Positions 1 through 9,800 of a stretch of 64,000 bases of DNA are shown here, in pieces. The stretch lies in the NCBI RefSeq assembly GCF_000801315.1, contig NZ_CP010054.1, positions 310,001-374,000 of the forward strand. The letters run 5' to 3'. Made by a program: the position numbers and the translations under genes. Position 1 is the stretch's first letter; each line of letters opens with the position of its first letter. The notes under the pieces were generated by a model. The model worked only from the letters and a program-made list of their open reading frames with translations. It was not told the origin of the DNA and searched no databases. The stretch comes from Hymenobacter sp. DG25B. GTDB lineage: Bacteria; Bacteroidota; Bacteroidia; Cytophagales; Hymenobacteraceae.

Positions 1-345
1 GAAACGGTTATGATGGTGCCGGATGGTAATCACGGTATCCACTTGCCCGGCTACGTGGCGGTTTTTTATGGGGGTGCGTTTTTCTACGGTTCCTCCATCG
101 GCCAGTAACTCTTCCGTGGTTATTTCCTGCTCAAAGGGCTCTTCGGCCACGGCATCGTCTACCAGGGTGCAGGCTGCGCGGGGTGCGGTGGGGGTAGTTT
201 TAGCCGGAACTGGTTTCTCCACAGCCGGCTTGGGCTGCTCTACTACGGCGGGCGCCTTTTCCTGGCAGCTCGAAAGCAGCAGGCTTAGGCCCAGAGTGAG
301 GGTCTGGCCACCGTGTTTTGCGGCTGAAGTTAGAAGGAAAAGCAT
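1..345 (-). CDS. Lipoprotein, 3' part cut by window edge
   Basis: An open frame of 115 codons runs from an ATG at 345 to base 1 and continues outside the window. The product begins with a short hydrophobic stretch ending in a lipobox (LLSSC, Cys27), then a Pro/Ala/Lys/Thr-rich linker and an acidic segment. This predicts a small outer-membrane or periplasmic lipoprotein with a flexible N-terminal tether. No catalytic domain is visible in the part present. It is downstream of yjbQ on the same strand, with 55 bases between them, so it could be the last gene of that transcript. I do not recognise a family. The start is tentative because no distinctive ribosome binding site is seen. Confidence 0.5.
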   Translation of the reverse strand, partial: MLFLLTSAAKHGGQTLTLGLSLLLSSCQEKAPAVVEQPKPAVEKPVPAKTTPTAPRAACTLVDDAVAEEPFEQEITTEELLADGGTVEKRTPIKNRHVAGQVDTVITIRHHHNRF

Positions 346-400
346 AGCGGGCGAAGGGAGGATATGCCGCTATACGAGGAAATGGCTGGCAGGTAGGCGC

Positions 401-829
401 TTATTTTTCCTCTCCCATCAGCGTAGCTACCACCCAGCGACGGCCGCCGTGGTTGCGGTGCTCACCTAAGTAAATTCCCTGCCAGGTGCCCAAAGCCAGC
501 TCGCCGTTGCTGATGGGCACGCTGACGGCATGGCCCAATAGGCTGGCTTTAATATGCGCCGGCATGTCATCAGGGCCTTCCTGGGTATGGCGGAAATAGG
601 GGGCGTTTTCGGGTACCGCGCGGTTGAAGAACTGCTCGAAGTCGTGGCGCACGGTGGGGTCAGCGTTTTCGTTGAGGCTGAGGCTGGCGGAGGTATGCTG
701 GATGAAGAAGTGCGCTGTGCCCACGCGGATTTTCTCCAGCTCGGGCAGCTCGGCCACCAGCAGATCAGTAATCAGATGAAAGCCCCGCTGCACGGCCGGC
801 AGGCGCAGGCGCTTTTGCGTCCAGAGCAT
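401..829 (-). CDS. yjbQ: YjbQ family protein (secondary thiamine-phosphate synthase-like)
   Basis: The 142-residue product has the full UPF0047/YjbQ signature: an FIQHTSASL stretch with NENADP near residues 43-57, then DDMPAHIK, LGTWQGIYL and EHR near the C-terminus. Family members are small trimeric proteins that bind a metal or anion with conserved His and Glu residues. E. coli YjbQ has a weak thiamine-phosphate synthase activity, and the true physiological role is uncertain. Length is typical. Its start is only 3 bases from the stop of the upstream beta-helix lipoprotein gene, so the two are almost certainly co-transcribed. The family assignment is sure; the in vivo reaction is not. Confidence 0.95.
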   Translation of the reverse strand: MLWTQKRLRLPAVQRGFHLITDLLVAELPELEKIRVGTAHFFIQHTSASLSLNENADPTVRHDFEQFFNRAVPENAPYFRHTQEGPDDMPAHIKASLLGHAVSVPISNGELALGTWQGIYLGEHRNHGGRRWVVATLMGEEK

Positions 830-832
830 GGG

Positions 833-2344
833 TTACGGGTTTTTCCGCTCGAAGGCGCCCATGTCGGGCGTGGCGGGGTCGCGGGGTACGCGCAGCAGGT
901 CATGGGGGAAGGCGGGCAGCGGCAGGGCCTGGTTGCTGGCGGGAGAGAGAGTATCGAGGCTGAAGTCGAACTTCTCGGGGAAACTGTTGTAGGGCGTCTT
1001 CCGGAATTTGGGGTCCTGGTTCAGGATGTTGCCGTTGTTGGCCAGGCCGGGCTTGGTGGCGCTGTTGGCGGTGGCTTTGTACTCCTGCGTGCGCAGCAGG
1101 CTGTGGTCTATTTGGATATTGGCGAGGTACCGCTCAGCATGGTGGAAGAACAGCTCATCCTTATAATCTCCCCATAAAATGCTGTTTTGCACGCTGATGG
1201 TGGGGCTAATGCGGCGCTTGGGGTCCTGAACGGGCAGCTCATCGGAAAACGTGAGCGAGGACGTCTCGCGGCGCAGGAACTCGGGAGTGAAGTTGGCAAT
1301 GGTGCAGTAGCGCAACGTGTAGGTGCCGCCCTGAAAGCCCGCCAGGGCAAACTCGCCGCAGTTGGAGAACAGGCAGTTGTTCACCTCAAAATTACCCGAG
1401 AATCCCAGGATGCCGCCGCCGAAGGGCAGTGAGGTACTCCCAAAGTTGAGGGCGCCGCCGGAGATATTCCGGAATACCGTGTTTTCTACCTTCACGCCCG
1501 GGAAAGGCTCCTTCGCCTCAAAGTTGTTGACCAGCAGACCAAAGGCAGCGTTGCGGATTTCGGCGTAGCGCACTACGCTGTTGCGGCTGCCGGCATCAAA
1601 CTGAATACCGGCCCACTGCCCGGGAATGTTGTCGTAGGCGGGTTCCAGCCGGTCGCCATCAAAGCGCACGATGCGCGGGTCGGTGGGCTTCAGGGGAGCA
1701 TCAGGCTGCAGATCAGGGTTTACCAGCAGCTGGCCGCGCACTACCAGGGCGGCCCCGGCGTGGAAGTATACCCGCGCGCCGGCCTCAATGGTGAGGCGGC
1801 AATCGGCATCCACCAGGGCATAGCCATACACCACGTGGGGCTTGTCGTTGCGCCACACTTCATCGCAGGGCAGGGTTTCCTCGGAGTGGTAGTAGGCGTT
1901 CTGCCCGTAGGACACCAGCTTCACGTCCTGGTCGTTGCCGTTGGTGCGAAATTGCAGCAGTTCTTCTACCAGAAAAGGCTTGTTCTCGGTGCCGGGGCCC
2001 AGCACGGCGCGCACCAGAATCTGCAGGCTGTCTTTGCCCTTTATTTCCAGGTTTTCGGCCGACTGCCGGGCGTCTCCATCTATAATAAGCGAATAAGTAG
2101 CCCCGGCTTTGCCGGCCAGCTTCACTTGCTCTACCCGCACGGCGCGGGCGTTGCGGTTGTACACCCACAGGCGCTTGGTAACGGTGCCAATCTGGGTGAA
2201 AACGGTGTCGAAAAGCACCGTATCGGCGGAAAACGCCAGGCGGGCGCTGGCATCCCGGGTTACGATATCTTCCTTGGGCTCGCAGCCCGGCAGCAGCGAG
2301 AGGGCCGCGGAGAAAATCAGTAGCAACGGGAGCAGAAAGCGCAT
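833..2344 (-). CDS. Beta-helix lipoprotein
   Basis: The 503-residue protein has a signal peptide with lipobox LPGC (Cys21). Residues about 35-150 form a beta-rich N-terminal domain (FSADTVLFDTVFTQIG), followed by a long segment with regularly spaced short hydrophobic strands and Asn/Gly turns typical of a right-handed parallel beta-helix. It ends in a DMGAFE motif, which is often seen at the end of pectate-lyase-like helices in Bacteroidota. The likely location is the cell surface or the periplasmic face of the outer membrane. No substrate can be assigned, and no conserved lyase residues were identified. It precedes yjbQ by 3 bases. Confidence 0.85.
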   Translation of the reverse strand: MRFLLPLLLIFSAALSLLPGCEPKEDIVTRDASARLAFSADTVLFDTVFTQIGTVTKRLWVYNRNARAVRVEQVKLAGKAGATYSLIIDGDARQSAENLEIKGKDSLQILVRAVLGPGTENKPFLVEELLQFRTNGNDQDVKLVSYGQNAYYHSEETLPCDEVWRNDKPHVVYGYALVDADCRLTIEAGARVYFHAGAALVVRGQLLVNPDLQPDAPLKPTDPRIVRFDGDRLEPAYDNIPGQWAGIQFDAGSRNSVVRYAEIRNAAFGLLVNNFEAKEPFPGVKVENTVFRNISGGALNFGSTSLPFGGGILGFSGNFEVNNCLFSNCGEFALAGFQGGTYTLRYCTIANFTPEFLRRETSSLTFSDELPVQDPKRRISPTISVQNSILWGDYKDELFFHHAERYLANIQIDHSLLRTQEYKATANSATKPGLANNGNILNQDPKFRKTPYNSFPEKFDFSLDTLSPASNQALPLPAFPHDLLRVPRDPATPDMGAFERKNP

Positions 2345-2373
2345 AGGAGAGGATCCGGAATACTTATAAAAGC

Positions 2374-2467
2374 GTCATGCTGAGCGTAGTCGAAGCATCT
2401 CGCGGGCTAATGTTGCAATCTATTGATTACTACACTAGCGAGATGCTTCGACTGCGCTCAGCATGAC
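2374..2467. repeat. Intergenic inverted repeat, GTCATGCTGAGC family
   Basis: Two 30-base arms (2374-2403 and 2438-2467) are inverted copies matching at 29 of 30 positions, with a 34-base AT-richer loop. The arm starts GTCATGCTGAGCG and ends AAGCATCTCGC. It fills the gap between prfA and the beta-helix lipoprotein gene. A half copy with the same core lies at 6641-6670. It could fold into a long hairpin or be a non-autonomous mobile element; no transposase is nearby. Confidence 0.85.
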
Positions 2468-2490
2468 GTCCTTTCTATCTTTTTTACAGC

Positions 2491-3561
2491 TTACGCCACC
2501 CCTTCGCGCAGGCGCTCGGCGCTTTCGGCCAGGCGCAGCTGCTCCACAAAGTCATCGATGTTGCCTTCCATCACGCTGGCCAGGTTGTACACCGTGTAGC
2601 CAATGCGGTGGTCGGTTACGCGTCCCTGGGGGTAGTTGTAGGTGCGGATTTTATCGGAACGGTCGCCGCCGCCAATCATGCTCTTGCGGGCTGCGCCTTC
2701 CACTTCGTTTTTCTTGGCCAGCTCAATCTCATACAGGCGCGAGCGAAGTACCTGCAGGGCTTTATCGAAGTTTTTGAGCTGAGACTTCTGGTCCTGGCAC
2801 TGAGCCACCAGGCCCGTAGGCAAGTGGGTGAGGCGCACGGCCGAGTAGGTAGTGTTTACCGACTGACCACCGGGGCCCGACGACATAAACAGGTCCTTGC
2901 GCACATCGTTCATGTCGATTTCCACGTCCAGCTCCTCGGCTTCAGGCATCACCACGATGGAGGCCACGGAGGTGTGAATGCGGCCCTGGGTTTCAGTGGC
3001 CGGCACGCGCTGTACGCGGTGCACACCGCTCTCAAACTTGAGCTTGCCGTACACGTCCTCGCCCTTCACGGCCAGAATAATTTCCTTGTAGCCGCCGGAA
3101 GTACCTTCGGTGGCGTCAATCAGGTCCATTTTCAGCCCGTTCTTTTCGGCGTAGCGCATGTACATGCGCTGCAGGTCGCCGGCAAAAATAGCGGCTTCAT
3201 CACCGCCGGCCCCGGCCCGGATTTCCATGATAACATCCTTGGAATCGTTGGGGTCTTTGGGCAACAGCAGGTCTTTGATGACGGTTTCGAGGCGCTCCTG
3301 CTCGGGGTAGAGCGCTTCTAGCTCGTCCTTGGCCATCTGGCGGAATTCTTCGTCCTTCTCGGTTGAAATAACCTCCTTGGCGCTATCGATGTTGGAGAGG
3401 ACGCTCTGATACGCCTTGTACTCCGTCACGATTTTGTTCAGGTCCTTGAATTCCTTGTTGAGGGTCTTGAAACGCTTCATGTCGCTCATGACATCGGGCT
3501 GCATGAGCTGTTCGTTTACGTCGTTGAAGCGCTGTTGAATGGCCTCCAGTTTATCTAGCAT
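2491..3561 (-). CDS. prfA: Peptide chain release factor 1
   Basis: RF1 recognises UAA and UAG stop codons in the ribosomal A site and triggers peptide release. The 356-residue protein has the usual RF1 length. It shows the PAT codon-recognition tripeptide at 187-189 inside RVPATETQG and the catalytic GGQ at 231-233 ([10 protein letters not shown]). The N-terminal helical domain covers about residues 1-100 and the C-terminal domain is complete. The PAT tripeptide separates it from RF2, which has SPF. A TACCTTTG promoter box lies 30 bases upstream of the start. No hemK/prmC gene is adjacent. Confidence 0.98.
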   Translation of the reverse strand: MLDKLEAIQQRFNDVNEQLMQPDVMSDMKRFKTLNKEFKDLNKIVTEYKAYQSVLSNIDSAKEVISTEKDEEFRQMAKDELEALYPEQERLETVIKDLLLPKDPNDSKDVIMEIRAGAGGDEAAIFAGDLQRMYMRYAEKNGLKMDLIDATEGTSGGYKEIILAVKGEDVYGKLKFESGVHRVQRVPATETQGRIHTSVASIVVMPEAEELDVEIDMNDVRKDLFMSSGPGGQSVNTTYSAVRLTHLPTGLVAQCQDQKSQLKNFDKALQVLRSRLYEIELAKKNEVEGAARKSMIGGGDRSDKIRTYNYPQGRVTDHRIGYTVYNLASVMEGNIDDFVEQLRLAESAERLREGVA

Positions 3562-3590
3562 CTTGCCTTCAGAGTATTGTATTGGGAGTA

Positions 3591-3598
3591 CAAAGGTA
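3591..3598 (-). promoter_or_regulatory. TACCTTTG -7 box for prfA
   Basis: On the minus strand the sequence reads TACCTTTG, an exact match to the Bacteroidota -7 consensus TAnnTTTG, ending 29 bases before the prfA ATG. That leaves room for a normal short leader. No good -33 TTTG element is seen at the expected distance. Confidence 0.6.
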
Positions 3599-3781
3599 CG
3601 GAAACAAACCCGAGGAACCTGCCGGCCGGTTCCCGGTTAGAGAAACGCAGAATCAATCAGTTAGCTTGTACGTTTGTGGCTGTTGCCCAGGTTTTTCCTT
3701 GTGAAAATGCCCCGGCTGTCGTCTCTTTGTTTTCCGGTAGCCGACTTTCTTGCTGGCTCCCACCCGTCTTTCACCTTCGCC

Positions 3782-4456
3782 ATGCCCCTCCGTTTTTCTG
3801 CCCTTTTGCTGCTGGCGCTGCTGGCGGCCGGCTGCCGCCCCGATCAGATAGAGCACCTTAAGGACACCAAGCGCATTGCCATTGAGGCCGAAAACTGGCA
3901 GGTAAAGCGCATTATGCCCCAGGACCTGCTGCGCGCCACCCGCTGGGCCGGCGACTCCCTCAGCAACCAGGGCAACCGGGAGCTGCAGCTTCTCATGGCT
4001 TCCGAACTGCAAAAAGGCGGCGTAGCCCAAGCCCTGCCCTACTGCCGCCCGGAGCACTACGCTTCTATGGATACCCTGGCCCGCACCCTGCAGGCTAGCG
4101 TGCGCCGCGTGAGCCCGCGCCCGCGCAACCCCGCCAACCGGGCCGCCCTGCCCGCCACGGAGCTGCAACCGGATACCCAGCGCGTGGTGCGCCGCCCCTC
4201 GGCCGAAGTGTTTTTCTACCAGCGCCCCATTGTGCTCAGCAGCCAGGAGTGCCTACGCTGCCATGGCGAGGTGGGCAAGGACATTTCCGCGGCCGACTAT
4301 GCTCTCATTCAAAAGCAGTACCCCCAGGACCAGGCTACCGGTTACCGCTTGGGCCAAGTAATGGGTGCCTGGCAGGTGCAGTTGCAGCGTCCCGGCGTAG
4401 CGGAGTTCTACACCATGAAAACGCGCAAGATTATGAAGCGAAGCAAGCTGTTTTAA
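3782..4456 (+). CDS. DUF3365-like lipoprotein with c-type heme motif
   Basis: The frame is open further upstream, but the ATG at 3782 gives a clean lipoprotein signal (LLAAGC, Cys18), so I chose it; the product is 224 residues. Near the C-terminus is a CxxCH heme c attachment motif (CLRCH, residues 157-161) followed by GEVGKDIS. The overall pattern fits the DUF3365/Tll0287-like heme-sensor domain, which resembles PAS-type periplasmic sensors. Here no kinase or cyclase domain is attached, so it would be a stand-alone periplasmic heme lipoprotein, perhaps a redox or gas sensor or an electron carrier. The family call is fairly secure; the role is inference. Confidence 0.8.
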   Translation: MPLRFSALLLLALLAAGCRPDQIEHLKDTKRIAIEAENWQVKRIMPQDLLRATRWAGDSLSNQGNRELQLLMASELQKGGVAQALPYCRPEHYASMDTLARTLQASVRRVSPRPRNPANRAALPATELQPDTQRVVRRPSAEVFFYQRPIVLSSQECLRCHGEVGKDISAADYALIQKQYPQDQATGYRLGQVMGAWQVQLQRPGVAEFYTMKTRKIMKRSKLF

Positions 4457-4489
4457 CTGATTTTCACGTACTTGCCCAGAGCTTCCCCA

Positions 4490-5164
4490 ATGGCCTTTCC
4501 TGCTTACTACCCCCGCATTAAAATCTGCTGCATCAGCACGCCGCAGGAGCTGGCTATTGCCGTAGCGGCCGGCGCCGATGCCCTGGGCCTGATAGCCAAA
4601 ATGCCCAGCGGCCCCGGCATTATTACCGATGAGCAGGTTCGTAAGCTGGCCCAGCTTACGCCCCCGGCCGTGGGCTCCTTCCTGCTCACCAGCGAAACCA
4701 CCACCAGCGCCATTATTGCGCACCAGTGCCGCACGGCCACCACTACCCTGCAGCTAGTGGATACGCTCAGCACCGGCTCCTACCAGGATTTGCGCACCGC
4801 GCTACCCGGCATTCAGCTGGTGCAGGTAATTCACGTGGTAGATGAGTCGGCTATTGAGGAGGCGCGGCGCGTGGCCCCGCACGTAGATGCCATTCTGCTG
4901 GACTCCGGCAACCCCAACTTGGCGGTGAAGGAGCTGGGCGGCACCGGCCGGGTGCATAACTGGGAGCTGAGCCGCCGCATCCGGGACCGGCTGAATTTGC
5001 CCCTCTTCCTGGCCGGCGGCCTCACGCCCGAGAATGTGCAGGAAGCCCTGCACACCGTGAAGCCTTTTGGAGTAGATGTGTGCAGCGGCGTGCGCACCAA
5101 CGGGCAGCTGGACCCCAACAAGCTGCGCCGGTTTATGCTGGCGGTGCGGGGATTTACTGTTTAG
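4490..5164 (+). CDS. TrpF-like phosphoribosylanthranilate isomerase family protein
   Basis: The ATG at 4490 gives 224 residues; a TTG start at 4472 would add six. The sequence follows the TrpF (beta/alpha)8 pattern: N-terminal IKICCI, a central LLDS, GGTGRVHNW, then LAGGLTPENV and VDVCSGVR phosphate-site loops. TrpF isomerises N-(5'-phosphoribosyl)anthranilate in tryptophan synthesis. Two positions differ from typical TrpF: KICG is KICC, and SGVE is SGVR. The catalytic Cys13 and the LLDS Asp are present. No other trp gene is nearby, so this may be a paralog with altered substrate rather than the trp-operon enzyme. Confidence 0.75.
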   Translation: MAFPAYYPRIKICCISTPQELAIAVAAGADALGLIAKMPSGPGIITDEQVRKLAQLTPPAVGSFLLTSETTTSAIIAHQCRTATTTLQLVDTLSTGSYQDLRTALPGIQLVQVIHVVDESAIEEARRVAPHVDAILLDSGNPNLAVKELGGTGRVHNWELSRRIRDRLNLPLFLAGGLTPENVQEALHTVKPFGVDVCSGVRTNGQLDPNKLRRFMLAVRGFTV

Positions 5165-5301
5165 AACCTGGCTTTTATAGCCCGATTCACGTTCAGAAAG
5201 CTTCCTTCTGTAATGGCATTTGCTGCCTTCTAGGTAATAATTCAAGCCGGAGCCAAAAGCCCATTCCCAACCTTCAGCTACCATTTTCAGTTTGGGCAGG
5301 T

Positions 5302-6579
5302 ATGACTGCTTCCGCTGAGAAACCCATCGTAATTATTGGGGCCGGCATGGCCGGCCTCACCTGCGCCAACTACCTGCACCGCGCCGGGCGCCCCGTTTTG
5401 GTGCTGGAAGCCGCCGATGCCGTAGGTGGCCGCGTGCGCACCGATATTACTCCCGAGGGTTTCCGGCTGGACCGCGGCTTTCAGGTGCTGCTCACGCGCT
5501 ACCCCGAGGTGCAGCGCATGCTCGATTACGGCGCGCTGCAGCTCAAAGCCTTCGCCTCCGGCGCCGTTATCCGCCTCCCCAACGGCCGGGAAACCACCCT
5601 GCGCAACCCTCTGCAGCAGCCCACGGGTGCCTTTTCTGCCCTCTCCTCGCCCATTGGCTCCCTGCCCGACAAGTTCCGGATTCTGAGTCTGGCACGCCAC
5701 GTGCTGCAGCACTCCAGCGAGGAGCTACTGGCCCGGCTGGAGTTGAAAGAGCAGACCACCCGGCAGTTTTTGCGGGAGTATGGCTGGAGCGAAACCATAA
5801 TCAACACGTTTTTCCGGCCCTTTTTCGGAGGCGTGTTTCTGGACCGCGACCTGAGTACCGCCGCCAATTTCTTCCAGTTTGTATTCAAGCAGTTTGTGGA
5901 AGGCGAAGCCGTGGTGCCGGCGCTGGGCATGCAGCAGATTCCGGAGCAGCTGGCGGCACGCTTACCCGCCGGCTCCGTTCGTCTGAGCACGCCCGTGGCC
6001 GCCATAGACGGTACCACCGTGCGCCTCTGGACCGACCAGACTCTGGAAGCCGCGGCCGTAGTAATTGCTACCGATGGCGAAGCCACCGCCCGGCTGCTGC
6101 CGCACACCATTATGGATGGGCCGGCTACCAGCTTTCGGCATACCACCTGCACCTACTTTGCCGCGCCCGGCAACTCCCCCGGCCACTCCGACCGGCTGCT
6201 CCGCCTGAACGCCACTGAACCCTCCCTGGCCCACAATGTGTGCTTCCCGTCTGATGTCAGCCCCGCTTATGCGCCCGCCGGCCAGACGCTGGTATCGGTA
6301 AGCACCCACGGGGAGCATGGCTTGGAGGAGGAAGCCCTCACGCAGCGGCTACGCCAGGAACTGACGGCCTGGTTTGGCCCGGCCGCGCAGCAATGGCGAC
6401 ACCTGCGCACCTACAACATCCCGCAGGCACTGCCCACCTACACGCCGGAACTAACGGCGCCGCACACCCTGCGGCTTACGGATACCCTATACCGGGCCGG
6501 CGACTATGCCGCATACCCCTCGCTAAACGCTGCCATGGCCACCGGCCGCCGGGTGGCGGAGGCGCTGCTGAAAAATTAA
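5302..6579 (+). CDS. FAD-dependent amine oxidase/protoporphyrinogen oxidase-like protein
   Basis: The 425-residue product starts with a Rossmann dinucleotide fold: IIGAGMAGL (residues 11-19), then an acidic LEAAD strand end and GGRVRTD, the classic amine-oxidase/phytoene desaturase FAD signature. The C-terminal part contains the second FAD contact region (AGDYAAYPSLNAAMATGR). There is no signal peptide, so it is probably cytoplasmic or membrane-associated. The substrate is unknown; plant and bacterial relatives are called NAD(P)-binding or amine oxidases. The ATG at 5302 was chosen over an upstream extension because the FAD motif begins within ten residues, as usual in the family. Confidence 0.85.
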   Translation: MTASAEKPIVIIGAGMAGLTCANYLHRAGRPVLVLEAADAVGGRVRTDITPEGFRLDRGFQVLLTRYPEVQRMLDYGALQLKAFASGAVIRLPNGRETTLRNPLQQPTGAFSALSSPIGSLPDKFRILSLARHVLQHSSEELLARLELKEQTTRQFLREYGWSETIINTFFRPFFGGVFLDRDLSTAANFFQFVFKQFVEGEAVVPALGMQQIPEQLAARLPAGSVRLSTPVAAIDGTTVRLWTDQTLEAAAVVIATDGEATARLLPHTIMDGPATSFRHTTCTYFAAPGNSPGHSDRLLRLNATEPSLAHNVCFPSDVSPAYAPAGQTLVSVSTHGEHGLEEEALTQRLRQELTAWFGPAAQQWRHLRTYNIPQALPTYTPELTAPHTLRLTDTLYRAGDYAAYPSLNAAMATGRRVAEALLKN

Positions 6580-6640
6580 TACCGCGTGTTATGCCCGGCA
6601 CAGCCAGGCAGGCTCGTATGCTGGCTTTGCCGAAAAAGCA

Positions 6641-6670
6641 CGTCCTGCTGAGCGCAGTCGAAGCATCTCA
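6641..6670. repeat. Solitary half of GTCATGCTGAGC repeat
   Basis: This stretch reads CGTCCTGCTGAGCGCAGTCG followed by AAGCATCTCA, close to the left arm of the inverted repeat at 2374-2403. No matching inverted arm of the same family follows, so it looks like a decayed half element, 27 bases before a second, related repeat. Confidence 0.6.
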
Positions 6671-6696
6671 CCTGCTGATGTTGTTGGAAAAGCACG

Positions 6697-6812
6697 GTCA
6701 TGTCGAGGCAGTCGAGACATCTCGCTAGTGTGGTATACTATTATTATCACCACAACGTCAGCACGCGAGATGTCTCGTTCCCTGGCTTGATGCGCCACAT
6801 GCTCGACATGAC
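6697..6812. repeat. Intergenic inverted repeat, GTCATGTCGAG family
   Basis: The left arm (6697-6725) begins GTCATGTCGAG and ends GAGACATCTCGC. The right arm begins GCGAGATGTCTC (6765-6776) and ends CTCGACATGAC (6802-6812), with an unpaired insertion inside the right arm. The ends resemble those of the 2374-2467 repeat (GTCATG outside, ATCTCGC inside), suggesting related families. It lies between convergent genes. Confidence 0.7.
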
Positions 6813-6847
6813 AACTTTATAAAGGATATAAAAAGGGCATAAAACAT

Positions 6848-6883
6848 AAAAAACCCGGCTCCTTGGCAGGAACCGGGTTTTTT
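6848..6883. terminator. Bidirectional rho-independent terminator
   Basis: An A-tract, a stem CCCGGCTCC/GGAACCGGG with one mismatch, and a T-tract sit between the convergent FAD oxidoreductase and M16 peptidase genes. A- and T-tracts on opposite sides make it usable in both directions. Confidence 0.85.
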
Positions 6884-6899
6884 GGTTGGAGTATGCCGC

Positions 6900-9800
6900 T
6901 TACTTGGCGTCGGCCTTCTCTTTCACTTTAGTGCTGTTTTCGTCGTTTTTCATCTTGCGCTTTTTCTTGCCGTTTTCGCCTTTGGTCTTCTCCTTAGCTT
7001 TTTTCACGTCGCTGTCGGAGAGTTGCTTGGCCATGTCTACGGCGGTAGGCGCGGCGGCCGGAGCAACGGCAGCCGCTACCGGGTTGCCTTCCAGATCCAG
7101 CTCTGTTACCTCGTAGCCCAGCTCATTGATGGCGGGGAAAACCTTGGCCCGGTCGCCCACTACCACAATGTACATATTATCGGGCGTGAAGTACTTCTGG
7201 GAAATAGCCTGTACATCTTCTTTCTTCAAGGTGCGCAGAATCTCATTCTGCTGCTGCACATAATCCTTGTTCAGATTGTACTCTACCATACGGCCCAGGA
7301 AAGCGGCTTTCTGACGGCCGGTTTCATACTTCAGCGCGTCGCTCTGGCCCACCGAGGTTTGCAGGAACTGCAGCTCTTCGTCGCTGATACCATTGCGGTA
7401 GTTCTTCATTTCGCTTACAAACTCCTTCACGGAAGCCGCCGTGGCATCGGCGCGTACGCCGGCCTGGGCCGTGAAGGGACCCGCATATTGCGAGCCGTTG
7501 AAGTACGAGAAGGCCCCGTAGGTATACCCCTTGTTCTCCCGCAGGTTCAGGTTGATGCGGCTGCTGAAGTCGCCACCGAGCAGGTGATTGGCCAGGCCGG
7601 CGCGGTAGTAGTCGCCGGTAGCATCGTAGGGCATGCTCAGGTAGCCCACCCGGATTTCCGACTGCGGCGCACCGTCCTTGTTCACGAAGTAGATGTGGGT
7701 TTTGTCGGGCTGCGCCGAGGCGGTAGTTGGAGCCGGTAGGGCAACGTCCTTTTTCGCCCAGCTTTGCAGGAAGCCCAGCTTAGGCGTTACCTGCTTCTGG
7801 TCTACATCGCCCACAATCACCAGATAAGAGATGTTGGGCGCGTAGTTGCGGGCGTAAAACTGCTTTACATCCTCCAGGGTAATGCCCTGCACGCTGGCTA
7901 CGGTACCGCTGGTGGGCACGCGCATAATATCCGAGGCAGGATACACCAGGCGGGCAAAGGTTTTGTTGGCAATGGCCGTGGCCTGGGTGTTCTGGTTGGC
8001 AATGCCTTCCAGCGTCTGCTTTTTGATGCGTGCAAAATCGGCGGCATCAAAGCGGGGGCGCATCAGGCGCTCTTCCAGCAGGGCCAGCGTCTTGTCCAGG
8101 TTCTTGGTCAGAGACTGCACATAGATGGTGGTGTTGTCGCTGCCGGAGAATACGGAAATAGAGCTGCCCAGTTTTTCCAGGGCCGCCGTCATTTCTTCGC
8201 TGGTGTACTTCTGCGAGCCCTCATTCAGCATAGCCGCCGTGAGCGAGGCAATGCCGGCTTTGGAGGGGTCCTGCTGCTCCAGGCGGTGGCCGCCGGGAAT
8301 GGTGAGCTGCATGGTAACGGCCGGAATTTCGGTGTTGCGCGTGCCAATCACCTTCAGGCCGTTGGGCATGGTTTCCTGCCAATAGGCGGGCACCTGCACT
8401 ACGGGGTTAGCGCCGGATTTTGGCTGCTTGCTGCGGTCGAAGGAATCCGTGGCCTTCACGTAGGTCAGGCCTTTATATTCATCGGCGGGGGCTTTAAAGC
8501 CATCCTTGGAAACCGTGAAGTTGGTGGGCTTGGCCACCAGGGCCGTAGCACCCTTAGGCACCACGCTCAGAATAACGGCCTTTTTGCCTTTAATGTACTG
8601 GTTGTACACGCGCATTACATCGGCCTTTGTAAGGGCACGCAGTTCCTGCAGGTCTTTGGTAATGCGGTTAGGCGAGCCGGTAAACGTTTGGGCAGCAGCC
8701 AAAGCCGATACTTTACCGCTTACGCTGGCTAAGCCGTTGATGGTCTGCGACTCGCGGCCGGCCTTAAAGCGCTGCAGGTCCTCATCCGAAACGCCGCGCT
8801 TCTCAAACTCCTGCAGGGAGCGGCGGGCAATCAGCTCCAGGCTGTCGAGGCCTTTGCCGGGGTAGCTCAGAGCCATGATGGTAAACTCGCCCCCCAACTC
8901 AGCCGAAGGGTGACTGGCCGAAGCCTGCACGGCTTTCTGCGTTTTTACCAGGTTTTTGTAGAGCAAAGAGGTCTTGCCACCGCCAATGATTTCTGCCAGC
9001 GCATCCAGGGCCGGCTCATCGGGGTGGTAGCGGGGCACGGTGGGGAACACCATTTGCAGCATGGGGAAGCGTACGTTGTCTTCGTAGCTCACGTAGCGGT
9101 CCTGGTCCAGCTTGGGCTCGGGCAGCTTCATGTTCTGCACGGCGGGGCCGGGCTTAATGGTACCGAAGTACTTCTCGGCCAGCTTTATTACCTCGGCGGG
9201 CTTCACATCGCCACCCACGGTCAGGGTAGCGTTGTTGGGGCCGTACCAGCGCAGAAAGAAGTTTTTCAGGTCGTTTACGTCGGCGCGGTCCAGGTCTTCC
9301 AGGTAGCCGATGGTGAGCCAGCTGTAGGGGTGGCCGTAGGGATACAGGGTTTTGGCTACGTATTCGGAGGCCAGGCCGTAGGGGCGGTTGTCGTAGTTCT
9401 GGCCCCGCTCGTTCTTCACCGTAGAGCGCTGAATTTCAAACTTTTGCTGCGTAACAGCATCCAGCAGGAAGCCCATCCGGTCGGCTTCCAGCCACAGGGC
9501 CGTTTCCAGCTGGTTGCTGGGCAGGGTTTCGTAATAGTTGGTCCGGTCGCGGTTGGTGGAGCCGTTCAGGTCGCCGCCCGCGGCCGATACCAGCTTGAAG
9601 TGCTGGTCGTCGCCCACATGGTCGGAGCCCTGGAACATCATGTGCTCAAAGAAGTGCGCAAAGCCCGACTTGCCAATGGTTTCGCGGGCCGAGCCCACGT
9701 GGTAGGTTACGTCCACGTGCACCACCGGGTCGGAGTGGTCTTCGTGCACGATGACCGTGAGGCCGTTGGGCAGCTTATACTTCTCATAGGGAATCACCAC

